Part shown: positions 8,517-17,753 of the stretch, one piece after another
How the letters are laid out: the number at the start of each line of letters is the position of its first letter
Position numbering within the stretch: the stretch's first letter is position 1
Assembly: GCA_050305515.1 (NCBI GenBank)
Contig: JBNLFL010000014.1
Span: forward strand, 62,001-126,000
Direction of reading: 5' to 3'
From: JAFGUB01 sp050305515
GTDB lineage: Bacteria > Campylobacterota > Campylobacteria > Campylobacterales > Sulfurimonadaceae
DNA length: 64,000 nucleotides
The notes under the pieces: generated by a model
What the model saw: only the letters and a program-made list of their open reading frames with translations
The model's database searches: none
What the model was told of the DNA's origin: nothing
Program-made: the position numbers and the translations under genes

Positions 8517-9605
8517 TCAGCGCGCTTTCAAAAAAGCCGTCACTTCGGCGGCATTCCCCCTGAAAATCACCGGAATTTTTGTTGTTGCGATCTGATAATC
8601 ATACATCGGATCATAATACTCCCGAAGCAGCAATGCGATCCAGCTTTCATGATGTGAGAGCAGAACATTCTGGCGCTGTTTGTCAAAAGCATCCTGCATC
8701 ACACTCCTTACATGTAAGAACCGTTCGTTCCCCAGACGTTTTTCGATACGCGCCAGCGATGCAAGCATGTCGTCAAGCCACAGCTGCACGCCTTCGCTGC
8801 CAAAGTGCTCTTCGTAACGCTGCTGCGCCTGAGTGACATACTCGTCAAGCGTAATGGCGACCCGCGCTTCAAAAGGGGTTTCAAGAATGACGAGTTCTCC
8901 TTTGTGGAAATTCTCGAAAATCGGCTTGGGAAGATGTACCCGTCCGATGCGGTAGCTTTCATGTTCGATGACCAGATGCTCATGGAGTGCGGCTTCATGG
9001 CGTATCAGCTCATAGGCAAGGGCGTTTTCAAAGTCGATCTGCGAAGGCTGCGGGGTGATGTGGCGACCGAAAGAGGAGCCGCGGTGGCGTGCCAGCGCTT
9101 CAAGATCGATGGCATTATCAAGCCCATGAAGCAGCAGCGTTTTGCCCGAACCGGTTCTGCCTCCGATGATGCGCGTGCGCACTTCGGAGCTGATGCGTTC
9201 GGACGCTTCCATAAGAAAGTTCCGAAATGCTTTGTAGCCGCCTCTGAGCCGGGGCAGGGTGATACCTGCCTCACGCAGCCACTGCTGCGATATGGCGGAA
9301 CGCTGCCCGCCGCGAAAACAGTAAAGCCAGGCGTCAGGATGGGCTTTGAGAAACGCTTGCCATGCCTGAACACGCGCCGCCTTGACACTGCCTCCGACGA
9401 GTTCATGCCCCAGCGCCACGGCGGCGCTGTTGCCGCGCTCTTTGTAGCGGATGCCTACAAGCCGCCGCTCCTCGTCGTTCATCAGCGGCAGATTGACGGC
9501 ACCGGGAAAGGCACCTTTTTCAAACTCCACCGGGGCGCGTACGTCAATAAGCGGACGCAGCTGCAGCACGATGGCGCGAAAATCTTCAGTCAGCTCAGAC
9601 GACAT
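8517..9605 (-). CDS. selU: tRNA 2-selenouridine synthase
   Basis: A 362-residue enzyme (SelU, also MnmH) that exchanges sulfur for selenium at the wobble 2-thiouridine of tRNAs using selenophosphate. The N-terminal rhodanese domain (about 1-125) contains DVRAPVEF and the catalytic Cys in YCFRGGQRS. The second half has a P-loop in IIGGRTGSGKT (about residue 147), needed for the geranylation/selenation step. It overlaps selD by 11 bases, so the selenophosphate producer and user are translationally coupled. A copy of TTACATGTAA at 8708-8717 is read as Leu-His-Val. No selA or selB is visible in the window, so selenium use here is shown for tRNA only. Confidence 0.95.
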   Translation of the reverse strand: MSSELTEDFRAIVLQLRPLIDVRAPVEFEKGAFPGAVNLPLMNDEERRLVGIRYKERGNSAAVALGHELVGGSVKAARVQAWQAFLKAHPDAWLYCFRGGQRSAISQQWLREAGITLPRLRGGYKAFRNFLMEASERISSEVRTRIIGGRTGSGKTLLLHGLDNAIDLEALARHRGSSFGRHITPQPSQIDFENALAYELIRHEAALHEHLVIEHESYRIGRVHLPKPIFENFHKGELVILETPFEARVAITLDEYVTQAQQRYEEHFGSEGVQLWLDDMLASLARIEKRLGNERFLHVRSVMQDAFDKQRQNVLLSHHESWIALLLREYYDPMYDYQIATTKIPVIFRGNAAEVTAFLKAR

Positions 9606-10629
9606 AAACCAGATGTTCCGCGCGGGGTATGGTTCGGCCGATGGATTGCAGCGTCATTCCGGCAGCAGCCGCAAGATTCAAAAATGCATCGACATGATCT
9701 CTCTTGACGGCGCAGAGCAGTCCGCCGGAAGTCTGCGCATCGCAGAGAATGTCAGTGCGTTCCTGATCGCCGATGGGGGCGATTTTATGGCCGTAGCTGT
9801 TGAAGTTGCGGCGTGTCCCGCCGGGAAAACAGCCCATGGAGAGATATTTTCGCACGTTGGGAAGAATCGGCACGGCATCAAAGTTGATCTCGGCACTGAT
9901 GTTGCTGCCCTCGCAGATTTCGCTCAGGTGTCCCAAAAGGCCAAAGCCCGTTACGTCGGTCAGTGCCGTGACTCCTTCAAGCTGCGCAATCTCATAGCCA
10001 ATTTTGTTGAGCGTCGTCATGGCATCAATGGCGACCTGCAGCTCTTGCGGAGTGATTTTTCCCTGTTTCTGCGCCGTGGTCAGAATGCCGATGCCCAGCC
10101 CTTTGGTCAAAAAGAGTTCGCAATCGGTCTGGGCGGTATTGTTGCGCTGCAGGTAGCGGTTCTCAACCACACCGGTAACGGCCAGACCGAAGATGGGCTC
10201 GGGCGAGTCGATGCTGTGGCCTCCGGCAAGGGGAATGCCCGCTTCGTTACATGTAAAGCGTCCGCCTTCGATGACGGCGCGGGCGACATCGGGGCCGAGT
10301 TTGTCAATGGGCCATCCGAAAATGGAGATCGCCATAAGCGGTTTGCCGCCCATCGCGTAGATATCGCTGATGGCATTGGTAGCGGCAATGCGCCCGAAAG
10401 TGAAGGGGTCGTCTACTATGGGCATGAAAAAGTCGGTGGTGGAGAGCACCGAAGTGCCATTGCCAAGATCGAAAGCGGCGGCATCGTCGTTACTGGCGTT
10501 GCCTACGAGAAGTCCCGGAAAATCGGGCGTGTTCCGGGAGGTGTGCAAAATGGTCTCAAGCAGGCTCGGTGCGATTTTGCAGCCGCACCCTGCGCCGTGG
10601 CTGTACTGGGTCAGTTTGATATCGCTCAT
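9595..10629 (-). CDS. selD: Selenide, water dikinase (selenophosphate synthetase)
   Basis: About 344 residues; makes selenophosphate from selenide and ATP. The N-terminus MSDIKLTQYSHGAGCGCKIAP carries the catalytic Cys of the GCxCK loop; it is Cys, not selenocysteine. The AIRS-like core has the ATP-binding signatures around TTDFFMPIVDDPFTFGRIAA and GGKPLMAISIFGWP, and the C-terminal half has TDVTGFGLLGHL. The ATG at 10629 is chosen because AAGGG precedes it at 5 bases; an in-frame upstream start at 10653 would add eight residues. TTACATGTAA at 10247-10256 is read as Phe-Thr-Cys-Asn. It heads the selD-selU operon and is divergent from the HAD gene. Confidence 0.95.
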   Translation of the reverse strand: MSDIKLTQYSHGAGCGCKIAPSLLETILHTSRNTPDFPGLLVGNASNDDAAAFDLGNGTSVLSTTDFFMPIVDDPFTFGRIAATNAISDIYAMGGKPLMAISIFGWPIDKLGPDVARAVIEGGRFTCNEAGIPLAGGHSIDSPEPIFGLAVTGVVENRYLQRNNTAQTDCELFLTKGLGIGILTTAQKQGKITPQELQVAIDAMTTLNKIGYEIAQLEGVTALTDVTGFGLLGHLSEICEGSNISAEINFDAVPILPNVRKYLSMGCFPGGTRRNFNSYGHKIAPIGDQERTDILCDAQTSGGLLCAVKRDHVDAFLNLAAAAGMTLQSIGRTIPRAEHLVYVV

Positions 10630-10711
10630 GAAAACCCTTTGTTGTTTTTGCAATGATACTGCGCCAGCCCTAAGCCGGGGTTGAATATGATACGGATAAC
10701 AAAGGAGTTAT

Positions 10712-11182
10712 ATGAACAGTGTCGCCATCCCCAATTTTGCTGATCTGCAGCTGCATCATCTGGTGCTCGATTACAACGGAACCATTGCCATGGACGGTAT
10801 GCTTAAACATGAGGTTGCGGCGATGCTGGGCGATCTGTGCGAACAGTATGCGGTACATGTCATTACGGCCGATACCTTTGGTAGCGTTTTGGGGCAGCTT
10901 CGTCCCTACAACGTGAGTGTCAAGGTACTGCAAAGCAGCGACCACACAGCAGAAAAAGCAGCGTATATCGAAGAACTCGGGGCGTCAGGCTGCATTGCGG
11001 TAGGCAACGGCAACAACGATGCCATGATGCTTAAAAATGCCGCTTTGGGGATTGCCATTCTCGGAGATGAAGGGTGTGCGACGCCAACACTGCTTGCCAG
11101 CGACATTACATGTAAAGCCATCAGTGAAGCTCTGGAGCTTTGCCTGCTTCAAAAACGTCTTATTGCCACGCTGCGCCGTTAG
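10712..11182 (+). CDS. HAD-family hydrolase, short P-type-ATPase-like form
   Basis: A 156-residue cytosolic protein. Motif I of the haloacid-dehalogenase fold is VLDYNGTIA (nucleophile Asp in DxNGT), and motif IV is GNGNNDAMML. The middle contains VITADTFGS (motif II Thr) and a Lys in the AEKAAYIEEL helix (motif III). There is no cap domain, so it is a C0-type HAD resembling the phosphorylation domain of P-type ATPases. The substrate is unknown. A good ribosome binding site (AAAGGAG, 10701-10707) precedes the ATG. TTACATGTAA at 11106-11115 is read as Ile-Thr-Cys-Lys. It overlaps the convergent msrBA gene by 4 bases at the stop codons. Confidence 0.88.
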   Translation: MNSVAIPNFADLQLHHLVLDYNGTIAMDGMLKHEVAAMLGDLCEQYAVHVITADTFGSVLGQLRPYNVSVKVLQSSDHTAEKAAYIEELGASGCIAVGNGNNDAMMLKNAALGIAILGDEGCATPTLLASDITCKAISEALELCLLQKRLIATLRR

Positions 11183-12102
11183 AAACGTTTGACGTAGCCG
11201 TGACAGTAGGGCTGTTTGCCCTTGTGCTCGTAATAATCCTGATGGTAGGCTTCGGCTTTGTAAAATGGGGTTGCGGCTCTGAGTTTTGTGGCTACGTCAA
11301 ACCCCTTGGCGCGCAAGAGCGCAATGAGCTTTTCGAGAATCTTTTTCTCTTCTTCACTGGTGTAAAAAATGACCGAATGATACTGCGCGCCAATGTCCGG
11401 CCCCTGACCGTTTTTCTGGGTAGGGTCGTGAATCTCGAAAAAGAGCCGTGCAAGGGTCTCAAAATCAACTTTGCTCGAATCGTAGGTGACCTCTACGGTT
11501 TCGACATGCCCCGTATCGGTGTAGCTCACCTCTTTGTAGGTAGGATTTTTCGTATGGCCGCCCATGTAACCCGAGACCGCTTCAATGACGCCGGGCTGTT
11601 TTTCAAGGTAATACTCGACGCCCCAGAAGCAGCCGCCCGCGAAATAGGCTTTTTTAATGGGGCTTTCGACGGCTTTGGGCTCAAACTCGAGCGAGATGGA
11701 GTTGACGCAGTGGCGGGTGTTTTTCGGCGTCAGCCCTTCGCCTTCAAAGACATGGCCCAGATGCGCTCCGCAACGGGCACAGACAATCTCGGTACGATGC
11801 CCTTCGGGGTCGGGTATGCGCTTGACGGCTCCTTGAATCTCGTCATCGAACGCAGGCCATCCGCAGCCCGAGTCAAATTTGTCGTTGGAGCGGTAAAGCG
11901 GAGCGCCGCACTGTTTACATGTATAGACACCCTCTTTGAAGAATTTGTCATATTTCCCGCTGAAGGGACGTTCGGTGCCTTTGTCAATAATGACATGACG
12001 CTCCTGAGGCGTCAGAGACTTGAGCGGCCGGTCCACCCACGCATCGGCAAAAATCGGCAGTGCTGCGAAAAGCAGCATCAGTACAAAATGTAAATGTTTC
12101 AT
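11179..12102 (-). CDS. Exported bifunctional methionine sulfoxide reductase MsrB-MsrA
   Basis: A 307-residue fusion, MsrB first. Residues 1-20 form a signal peptide (FVLMLLFAALPIFADA), so it acts in the periplasm. The MsrB domain (about 25-145) has both zinc CxxC pairs (CKQC, CARC) and the catalytic Cys in TRHCVNS. The MsrA domain (about 148-305) has the catalytic GGCFWGVEYYLEK and the GYMGG loop. It repairs R and S methionine sulfoxides after oxidative damage. The zinc-ligand region is encoded at a one-mismatch copy of the palindrome (TTACATGTAT, 11915-11924). Its 3' end overlaps the convergent HAD gene by 4 bases. Fused MsrAB proteins in either order are common in Campylobacterota and pathogens. 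Confidence 0.95.
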   Translation of the reverse strand: MKHLHFVLMLLFAALPIFADAWVDRPLKSLTPQERHVIIDKGTERPFSGKYDKFFKEGVYTCKQCGAPLYRSNDKFDSGCGWPAFDDEIQGAVKRIPDPEGHRTEIVCARCGAHLGHVFEGEGLTPKNTRHCVNSISLEFEPKAVESPIKKAYFAGGCFWGVEYYLEKQPGVIEAVSGYMGGHTKNPTYKEVSYTDTGHVETVEVTYDSSKVDFETLARLFFEIHDPTQKNGQGPDIGAQYHSVIFYTSEEEKKILEKLIALLRAKGFDVATKLRAATPFYKAEAYHQDYYEHKGKQPYCHGYVKRF

Positions 12103-12156
12103 AGGGACACTATAGTGGCGATGGGTTTGGATTGCACTGATAACGCAGGATTAGCG

Positions 12157-12732
12157 TCAGGGTTTCAGGTCGGGGAAATGATGGATCATCGCGTCATAAG
12201 TCTTATTCGTTTGCAGCGCTTCGACGACAACGCTCAAGGGCTCATCGTAGATATTCGGTAGATCCATTTCGTTCTCTTTCAGCTCAAAAGCGAGTTTTTC
12301 CTCTGGAGGCATGAACTGGGCATCGACCCCTTCCTTATTTCCCCGTGCATCGATTTTATACCAGCCGTACTCTTTGAGATAAACGGCATTGAGCCCGTGC
12401 AGGCAGTAGATATCTTTGAGATATTCCGAACATGACAACCGTTGATAGCAGAATCCCGCGGGGATACCGTTAGCCCTTAAAAGTGCCGCCAGAAGAATGC
12501 TCTTGGCATAGCACCAGCCTGTTTGATGGTGTAAAACGTCACTCGCTTTAACGGTGGTGATAGGGTCGCGGTAGTCGCCGCTGTGGCGGATATTGTCCCT
12601 TACATGTAAGAAACATTTTTCCGCTATTGCCGTTTTGTCGGCACATCCCAGTGCCAGTTTTTTTGCCAGTGCCTGAACTTCGGGATGGGAAATGTCAACC
12701 ACGGCACTCCCTTTTAAAAACGGCTCCATCAT
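12157..12732 (-). CDS. Transglutaminase-like cysteine protein
   Basis: A 191-residue cytosolic protein. The papain-like triad of the transglutaminase fold is visible: Cys in HQTGWCYAKS, His in LHGLNAVYL, Asp in YKIDARGN. The region FLHVRDNIRHSGDYRD matches the helix that precedes the catalytic Cys in the family. It may hydrolyse or transamidate peptides; the substrate is unknown. The ATG at 12732 follows AAGGAG by 7 bases. Leu-His-Val before the catalytic region is encoded by TTACATGTAA (12600-12609). It lies 11 bases downstream of the Cdd1-like gene and may be in the same transcript. Confidence 0.88.
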   Translation of the reverse strand: MMEPFLKGSAVVDISHPEVQALAKKLALGCADKTAIAEKCFLHVRDNIRHSGDYRDPITTVKASDVLHHQTGWCYAKSILLAALLRANGIPAGFCYQRLSCSEYLKDIYCLHGLNAVYLKEYGWYKIDARGNKEGVDAQFMPPEEKLAFELKENEMDLPNIYDEPLSVVVEALQTNKTYDAMIHHFPDLKP

Positions 12733-12743
12733 GAAGGCACTCC

Positions 12744-13028
12744 TTATTTAAAAAATCTTTTTCGCTCTTTGGTGTACGCCCACCATACCTGGGGTTCGCC
12801 GCCGTTCATGAAGTCGGTGATCGACATGAAGACGTCAAGCACGCAAGGATCCTGACGCGATGCGGTTGCCTCGCACAGCGCTTCATAGAGTTCCATCGCC
12901 GATTTCCCCCTGAGCTGAGCGGGTGAATCAATGCCGATGCGCTTTAAATCTTTGGCAAGCGAGGGCCCGATATTTGGTAGATCGGTCAGTTTTCTGACCT
13001 CTTCACGAATGACTTTTGAGGGATTCAT
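12744..13028 (-). CDS. Cdd1-like helix-hairpin-helix protein
   Basis: A 94-residue protein matching the pathogenicity-locus Cdd1 family: TDLPNIGPSLAKDLKRIGI is a helix-hairpin-helix, followed by SPAQLRGKSAMELYEALC and the conserved tail DPCVLDVFMSITDFM...PQVWWAYTKERK. The helix-hairpin-helix suggests DNA binding, but the biological role of the family is not known. It starts 7 bases after the GGDEF/EAL stop codon, whose last bases supply a GGAG ribosome binding site, so the two are likely co-translated. Confidence 0.9.
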   Translation of the reverse strand: MNPSKVIREEVRKLTDLPNIGPSLAKDLKRIGIDSPAQLRGKSAMELYEALCEATASRQDPCVLDVFMSITDFMNGGEPQVWWAYTKERKRFFK

Positions 13029-13035
13029 CTACGCG

Positions 13036-15000
13036 CTACTCCAGCCGTCGTGAAGGTTGGCCGAAGTAGTACCCCTGGGCATAATCGACGCCGAGATCTT
13101 TAACGATTTCGTAGATCTCCTTGGAGTAAACGTACTCTGCTACCGTTTTGATGCCCATGCGTGTGGCAAAATCGACAATGGTCTGGACAACCATCCGGGT
13201 GTTGGGATCGGTATCGATATTTTTGATCATCGAACCGTCAATCTTGATAAAATCGACTTCAAGCTGAATCAGGTATTCAAAGTTCGAATAGCCGGTTCCG
13301 AAGTCATCAATGGAGACCTCAACGCCGTAGCTTTTGATTTTTTTGATGAAACCCAGTACCGGTTCAAAATTTTCAATACCTTCGGATTCAATAATCTCGA
13401 TGACCATTCGGTTGCCAATCCCGCTGCGGGAGAGCTCTTCATAAATAAAGGAGGTAATCTCCTCTTCGAGGATATCCTCAGGCGAAAGATTGACGGAAAA
13501 TTTATACGGCTTGTTTTTAAACGCGTTGAACGTTTCTTTGAGAATCGCCTTGGTGAGATGGTGATACACCTTGTTCTTTTTGGAAAGTTCCAGAAAATGG
13601 ATGGGTGAAATGTATTGTCCCTGATCGTCGATGATGCGCATAAGGCACTCATACTTGACAGTCCGGTCGCTGCTGCACTCGACAATGGGCTGGTAGAGCG
13701 CCACGACACGGTTCTCTTCTATGGCCTGATTCAGGCGCTTTGCCCAGCTCATGTTCATTTCGTATTTCTGTTTTTCCTGCATGGAATCGTCATAGGTGAG
13801 TTGGTTCTTTTTCTCTTTTTTCGCAATTTTAAGCGCAATGTCCGCATGCGGCAGCAGAAGGTCCATGCCGTAGGAGATGCCAAGCGTTACCCGGATATGA
13901 ATGTCTTCGCCGTTTAGCGTATGAAACTTGTGTTTTGCAATTTTTGCAATCAGATAGGTAGCCAGCTCTTCAAAAGCGCTCAGTTCCATATCGCTGGTAC
14001 GCAGATATGCGAATTCATCGGCATGGAGACGGTAAAGGTTAGCACCTTCGGGTAAAAGTTCTTTGAGATAGGTACTGAGCGATGTCAGAACTTCATCCCC
14101 GACTTTATCGCCGTAGAGATCGTTGATTTCCTGAAAATGGTCGATGTCGATCAGCATCAGCAGGGATGCTTCCTCTTTATCAAGCACTTCAAGCAGTGCG
14201 ATACGGTTGCTAAGGCCGGTCAGCGTATCGTTGTAGAACTGGGTTTCAATAGAGTCAAGCATACTGTTGAAAACATTTTGCATGGCGCGTATCTCTTCGA
14301 TATTGTTTTCGGAAAGCGCACGTTTTTTTATGTCCTTGCTCTCTTTGATGGTGTTGAGTACGGCAATAAAGTTCTTGATCGGTTTTAAAAGGTATTTTTG
14401 GAAATTGATGAAGAGTATGAAAAACATGATCAGAGAGAAAAAGACCATGAACATCATAAAAAAGTTCATTACCTGATTGAGTGAAATTTTGATCTCGTCA
14501 ACAGGATAGCGAATATTGATGACCCCCAGAACATTCCCGGTTTGTGCATTGACATGACATTTAAGACATTCGTTCTGGGCAAAAACAGGATAATAGTATT
14601 CGATGGTGTCGTTATCTTTAATTTCGAGCAGTTCTTCTCCGCGAATGGCACGCTGAACGTCGGGTAAGGAGTCTCTGTAGATTTTGTCTTTTTCGATTTC
14701 GCCATAGAGTGCCGCGACAAGCTCTCCCCTGTAAATATCGATAGTCAGTTTGTCGTCAATGGCGTTAAGGCGTTTCGTGATACTTTTGAGATCTTCCTTG
14801 TTCCATCCTTTCGCCATGGCGGCGTAATACGATTCAAAAACAATCTTGCTGGTCTTTCGTGCATCGATCTGAGCCAGAGTTTCAATGGCATTGCGTTTGA
14901 TGTATTCGCCATAAATATAGGAGACACTCAGCGTAAAAATTAAAATTAGCGCAATAATCCTGGCGGTAATTTTGGTGTAAGTAGTACTTTTAGCCGGCAT
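13036..15000 (-). CDS. Membrane GGDEF-EAL protein with CxxCH-type sensor domain
   Basis: About 654 residues. The ATG at 15000 is preferred because AGGAG lies 6 bases before it. A transmembrane helix (about 13-32) precedes a periplasmic DUF3365/Tll0287-like domain with CLKCH (Cys-145, Cys-148, His-149), a heme c attachment motif, and a second membrane helix at about 185-210. Then come HAMP-like sequence, a GGDEF domain (about 255-400) in which the active motif reads HADEF, and an EAL domain (about 415-650) in which EAL reads ECL but DDFGTGYSNF and KIDGSMI are kept. The GGDEF half is probably not a cyclase; the EAL half may still hydrolyse c-di-GMP. It probably senses redox state or a small gas ligand through heme (inference). 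Confidence 0.93.
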   Translation of the reverse strand: MPAKSTTYTKITARIIALILIFTLSVSYIYGEYIKRNAIETLAQIDARKTSKIVFESYYAAMAKGWNKEDLKSITKRLNAIDDKLTIDIYRGELVAALYGEIEKDKIYRDSLPDVQRAIRGEELLEIKDNDTIEYYYPVFAQNECLKCHVNAQTGNVLGVINIRYPVDEIKISLNQVMNFFMMFMVFFSLIMFFILFINFQKYLLKPIKNFIAVLNTIKESKDIKKRALSENNIEEIRAMQNVFNSMLDSIETQFYNDTLTGLSNRIALLEVLDKEEASLLMLIDIDHFQEINDLYGDKVGDEVLTSLSTYLKELLPEGANLYRLHADEFAYLRTSDMELSAFEELATYLIAKIAKHKFHTLNGEDIHIRVTLGISYGMDLLLPHADIALKIAKKEKKNQLTYDDSMQEKQKYEMNMSWAKRLNQAIEENRVVALYQPIVECSSDRTVKYECLMRIIDDQGQYISPIHFLELSKKNKVYHHLTKAILKETFNAFKNKPYKFSVNLSPEDILEEEITSFIYEELSRSGIGNRMVIEIIESEGIENFEPVLGFIKKIKSYGVEVSIDDFGTGYSNFEYLIQLEVDFIKIDGSMIKNIDTDPNTRMVVQTIVDFATRMGIKTVAEYVYSKEIYEIVKDLGVDYAQGYYFGQPSRRLE

Positions 15001-15231
15001 AAGAGCTCCTGAAAAAACCGGCATGCTTATGAGGCCGCAATATGCCGTTCAATATTAAAAATTATATAATAATGTGCGCACCTTTAAAAAGCGCCATGCA
15101 TGGGCGCAGGAAAATTGTTTTTAAAGTTTCCCTAACTTCTTCCATTGACATTGATTAACATGAAATTAAGAAAGCGTCATCTCTTCCCTGCTACGCTTGA
15201 TGCTGTTTATGCCATCATGAAGGAGAAACAG

Positions 15232-16515
15232 ATGCGATATTCTTTACATGTAATACTGGTGCAACTGATATATTGCGTTGTAGCATCAGGCGCAGATATA
15301 GAGATTCGGGAAGTGGCAAAACTGACTGCCGGAACACCGATGCCTTACAGCCTCTTTAGTGATTATGCTGTTGCCATTGACAATAACACGGCTGTGGTAG
15401 GTATGCATACGGATAGCACTTCAAGCGGCTCCGTGAGCGTCTTTGAACGCAATGCAACGACAGGTGCTTTTGAACTCAAAGCCATACTGACTGCGACCGA
15501 TGCCAACAGCAGCGATCAGCTTGGTATCAGTGTTGATATTGACGGCGATACGATCGTCGCAGGTGCGTACGGCGATGATGAAGCTGCCAATGCGGCAGGT
15601 GCCCTTTATGTGTATGTAAAACCTGAGGGCGGTTGGCACGATGCGAATGAAACTGCCAAACTGACAGTTCTCAATGCGCAGGAGAAGGAGTACCTTGGTT
15701 ACAGTGTCGCCATCAGCGGGGATACCGTTGTCGGAGGCGCTTACGGAAATGCCGATCAGGGGACGCGAACGGGCATCGCCTATGTGTATGTCAAACCTGA
15801 AAACGGTTGGGTCAGTACGACTCAGAATATAAGGTTGCGGGCATCGGAGGCAGCAGGGGGTGACATGTTTGCAGCGGCAGTCGCCATTGACGGTGATACG
15901 ATTGTCGCCGGGGCCTACGGCAAAGAAGCCGCATACCTTTTTCTAAAACCGGATACCGGCTGGGAAGATAACACGGAAGATGCGAGGCTGAATGCTTCGG
16001 ACAATGTTTCAGGCGACTATTTCGGCGGTGCGGTTGCACTGGAAAACAATACGGTCGTCATAAGCGCCTATCTCAAAGATCATGTCGGCAAGGTGTACCT
16101 GTATGAAAAGCCGCCTGCAGGTTGGACTGATATACAGGAAAGTGCAAAACTCTCCGCATCCGATCCCACTCTTAACGATGCGTTCGGTGTCAGTCTCGCA
16201 CTCAGCGGTAATGTCGTTGCCGTGGGTGCGCATTTTGATGATGATCTTGGAGAGAGCTCAGGGTCGGTGTACCTCTTTCAAAAACCATCAGGCGGTTGGG
16301 CCGACGCCAATGAAACCCTTAAGGTACATGCATCTGACAGTACGGCAGACAGCTACTTCGGGCAGAGCCTCTCCATGGACGCAAACCTGATGCTCGTCGG
16401 TGCACCGTATGATGATTGTGAAAACGGTGACATCAATTGCGGCGCGGCTTATGTGTACCGGCTTCAGACACAAAACGCCATCACTCCCGCATTGCTCTAT
16501 TATCTGCTCAATTAA
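15232..16515 (+). CDS. Exported FG-GAP (integrin alpha-like) repeat protein
   Basis: About 427 residues. ATG at 15232 follows AAGGAG (15220-15225) and starts a signal peptide (MRYSLHVILVQLIYCVVASG); in-frame upstream ATGs from 15145 lack a binding site. The mature part is about seven repeats of 50-55 residues with the pattern GxSVxIxGDTVVxGAYG...GxxYVYxKPxGGW, the FG-GAP repeat that builds a beta-propeller and often binds Ca2+ at DxDxDG loops. It is likely secreted or surface-bound; function unknown. The signal peptide itself contains Leu-His-Val encoded by TTACATGTAA (15244-15253). The gene is divergent from the GGDEF-EAL gene, leaving 231 bases of A+T-rich upstream DNA in which no other gene is seen. 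Confidence 0.88.
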   Translation: MRYSLHVILVQLIYCVVASGADIEIREVAKLTAGTPMPYSLFSDYAVAIDNNTAVVGMHTDSTSSGSVSVFERNATTGAFELKAILTATDANSSDQLGISVDIDGDTIVAGAYGDDEAANAAGALYVYVKPEGGWHDANETAKLTVLNAQEKEYLGYSVAISGDTVVGGAYGNADQGTRTGIAYVYVKPENGWVSTTQNIRLRASEAAGGDMFAAAVAIDGDTIVAGAYGKEAAYLFLKPDTGWEDNTEDARLNASDNVSGDYFGGAVALENNTVVISAYLKDHVGKVYLYEKPPAGWTDIQESAKLSASDPTLNDAFGVSLALSGNVVAVGAHFDDDLGESSGSVYLFQKPSGGWADANETLKVHASDSTADSYFGQSLSMDANLMLVGAPYDDCENGDINCGAAYVYRLQTQNAITPALLYYLLN

Positions 16516-16560
16516 AGGAAAAATGTCGTTTATCTGACACCGGGGTACGCGTTTTCAGTT

Positions 16561-16566
16561 TATAAT
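16561..16566 (+). promoter_or_regulatory. -10 box of nspC
   Basis: TATAAT in TTTATAATGGC, 32 bases before the ATG chosen for nspC at 16598. An in-frame ATG at 16565 overlaps this box and is therefore unlikely to be the start. Confidence 0.5.
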
Positions 16567-16597
16567 GGCAGTGACGAAACCCCGAAAAAGAGAGATA

Positions 16598-17731
16598 ATG
16601 GATTTTTCTACCCTGCGAACCCCGGTATATATTTGTGAAGAGGCGCTGCTTGAGCGTAACCTGAAGCTTCTTGATCGCGTTCAGCAAGAGAGTGGTGCGA
16701 AGATCATTCTGGCACTCAAGGGCTTTGCCATGTGGAGCACCTTCGATCTGGTTGGAAAATATCTGCACGGATGTACGGCGAGCGGACTGCATGAAGCGCT
16801 GCTGGCACGCGAGATGATGAATAAAGAAGTCCATACCTACTCTCCGGCTTTTAAGGAAGAAGATATCGATGAAATCGCCCGTATCAGCGATGATATCGTC
16901 TTTAACTCGCCGTCGCAGTTTCACCGTTTCGCTTTACATGTAAAGCAGATCAACCCCAATATTTCGCTTTCACTGCGGGTTAATCCCGAGTGCTCCTCCT
17001 CACCGGTTGACCTGTACAATCCCTGCGCACTCTACAGCCGTCTGGGAACGACGCTGGCCAATTTCGACGAGAGCATCGTGCCGCAGCTTGACGGTCTGAA
17101 TTTTCATGCACTTTGCGAACAGGACGCCGACGCTCTTGAAGCAGTGGTTCTGGCCTTTGAAGAGAAGTTCGGAAAATATATCGACGGTCTGAAGTATGTC
17201 AACTTCGGCGGCGGGCACCACATTACCCGCAAGGGGTATGACGTCGAGCGTCTTATCCGCATCATACGCGAGTTCAAAGCGCGTCACAATGATATCACCG
17301 TCTATCTCGAACCGGGTGAAGCGGTGGGGTGGCAGACCGGATATCTGGTGGCTTCGGTGCTTGATATTATCGACAACGGCATGCAACTGGCGATTCTGGA
17401 CACCTCCGCCGAAGCCCACATGCCCGATACTCTGGCCATGCCTTACCGTGCCATGGTGCGCGGCAGCGGCGAAGCGGGCGAAAAACCCTACACCTACCGT
17501 TTCGGTGGTAACACCTGTCTGGCGGGGGATATTATGGGAGATTACAGTTTTGATGCGCCCCTGAAGGTAGGTGACAAGGTGATATTTGAAGACCAGATTC
17601 ACTACACCTTCGTAAAAAATACCACGTTTAACGGTATCCGGCTTCCTTCATTGGCGCTTTTATGCTCAGATGATTCACTGAAAGTCGTACATGAATTTGG
17701 CTATAATGATTACAAAATGCGGCTTTCGTAA
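16598..17731 (+). CDS. nspC: Carboxynorspermidine/carboxyspermidine decarboxylase
   Basis: About 377 residues; a PLP enzyme of the alanine-racemase-fold decarboxylase class that makes norspermidine or spermidine from the carboxy form. The Schiff-base Lys is in ILALKGFAMWS, the phosphate loop in FGGGHHITRKGYD, and the second-subunit substrate Cys region in GNTCLAGDIMGDY. The start at 16598 gives MDFSTLRTPVY, the usual N-terminus. Campylobacterota use this route for spermidine, with a carboxyspermidine dehydrogenase; the partner gene is not in the window. TTACATGTAA at 16934-16943 is read as Leu-His-Val. Confidence 0.95.
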   Translation: MDFSTLRTPVYICEEALLERNLKLLDRVQQESGAKIILALKGFAMWSTFDLVGKYLHGCTASGLHEALLAREMMNKEVHTYSPAFKEEDIDEIARISDDIVFNSPSQFHRFALHVKQINPNISLSLRVNPECSSSPVDLYNPCALYSRLGTTLANFDESIVPQLDGLNFHALCEQDADALEAVVLAFEEKFGKYIDGLKYVNFGGGHHITRKGYDVERLIRIIREFKARHNDITVYLEPGEAVGWQTGYLVASVLDIIDNGMQLAILDTSAEAHMPDTLAMPYRAMVRGSGEAGEKPYTYRFGGNTCLAGDIMGDYSFDAPLKVGDKVIFEDQIHYTFVKNTTFNGIRLPSLALLCSDDSLKVVHEFGYNDYKMRLS

Positions 17732-17753
17732 TTGATGGTCGTATAAGGCGATT

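Noticed and set aside
10570..10629. SelD as a selenoprotein
   Set aside because: The catalytic position is TGC/TGT cysteine in the GCGCK loop; no in-frame TGA is present.
8517..10653. Long plus-strand frames opposite selU and selD
   Set aside because: They are antisense shadows of well-supported enzymes, have no family signatures, and lack ribosome binding sites.
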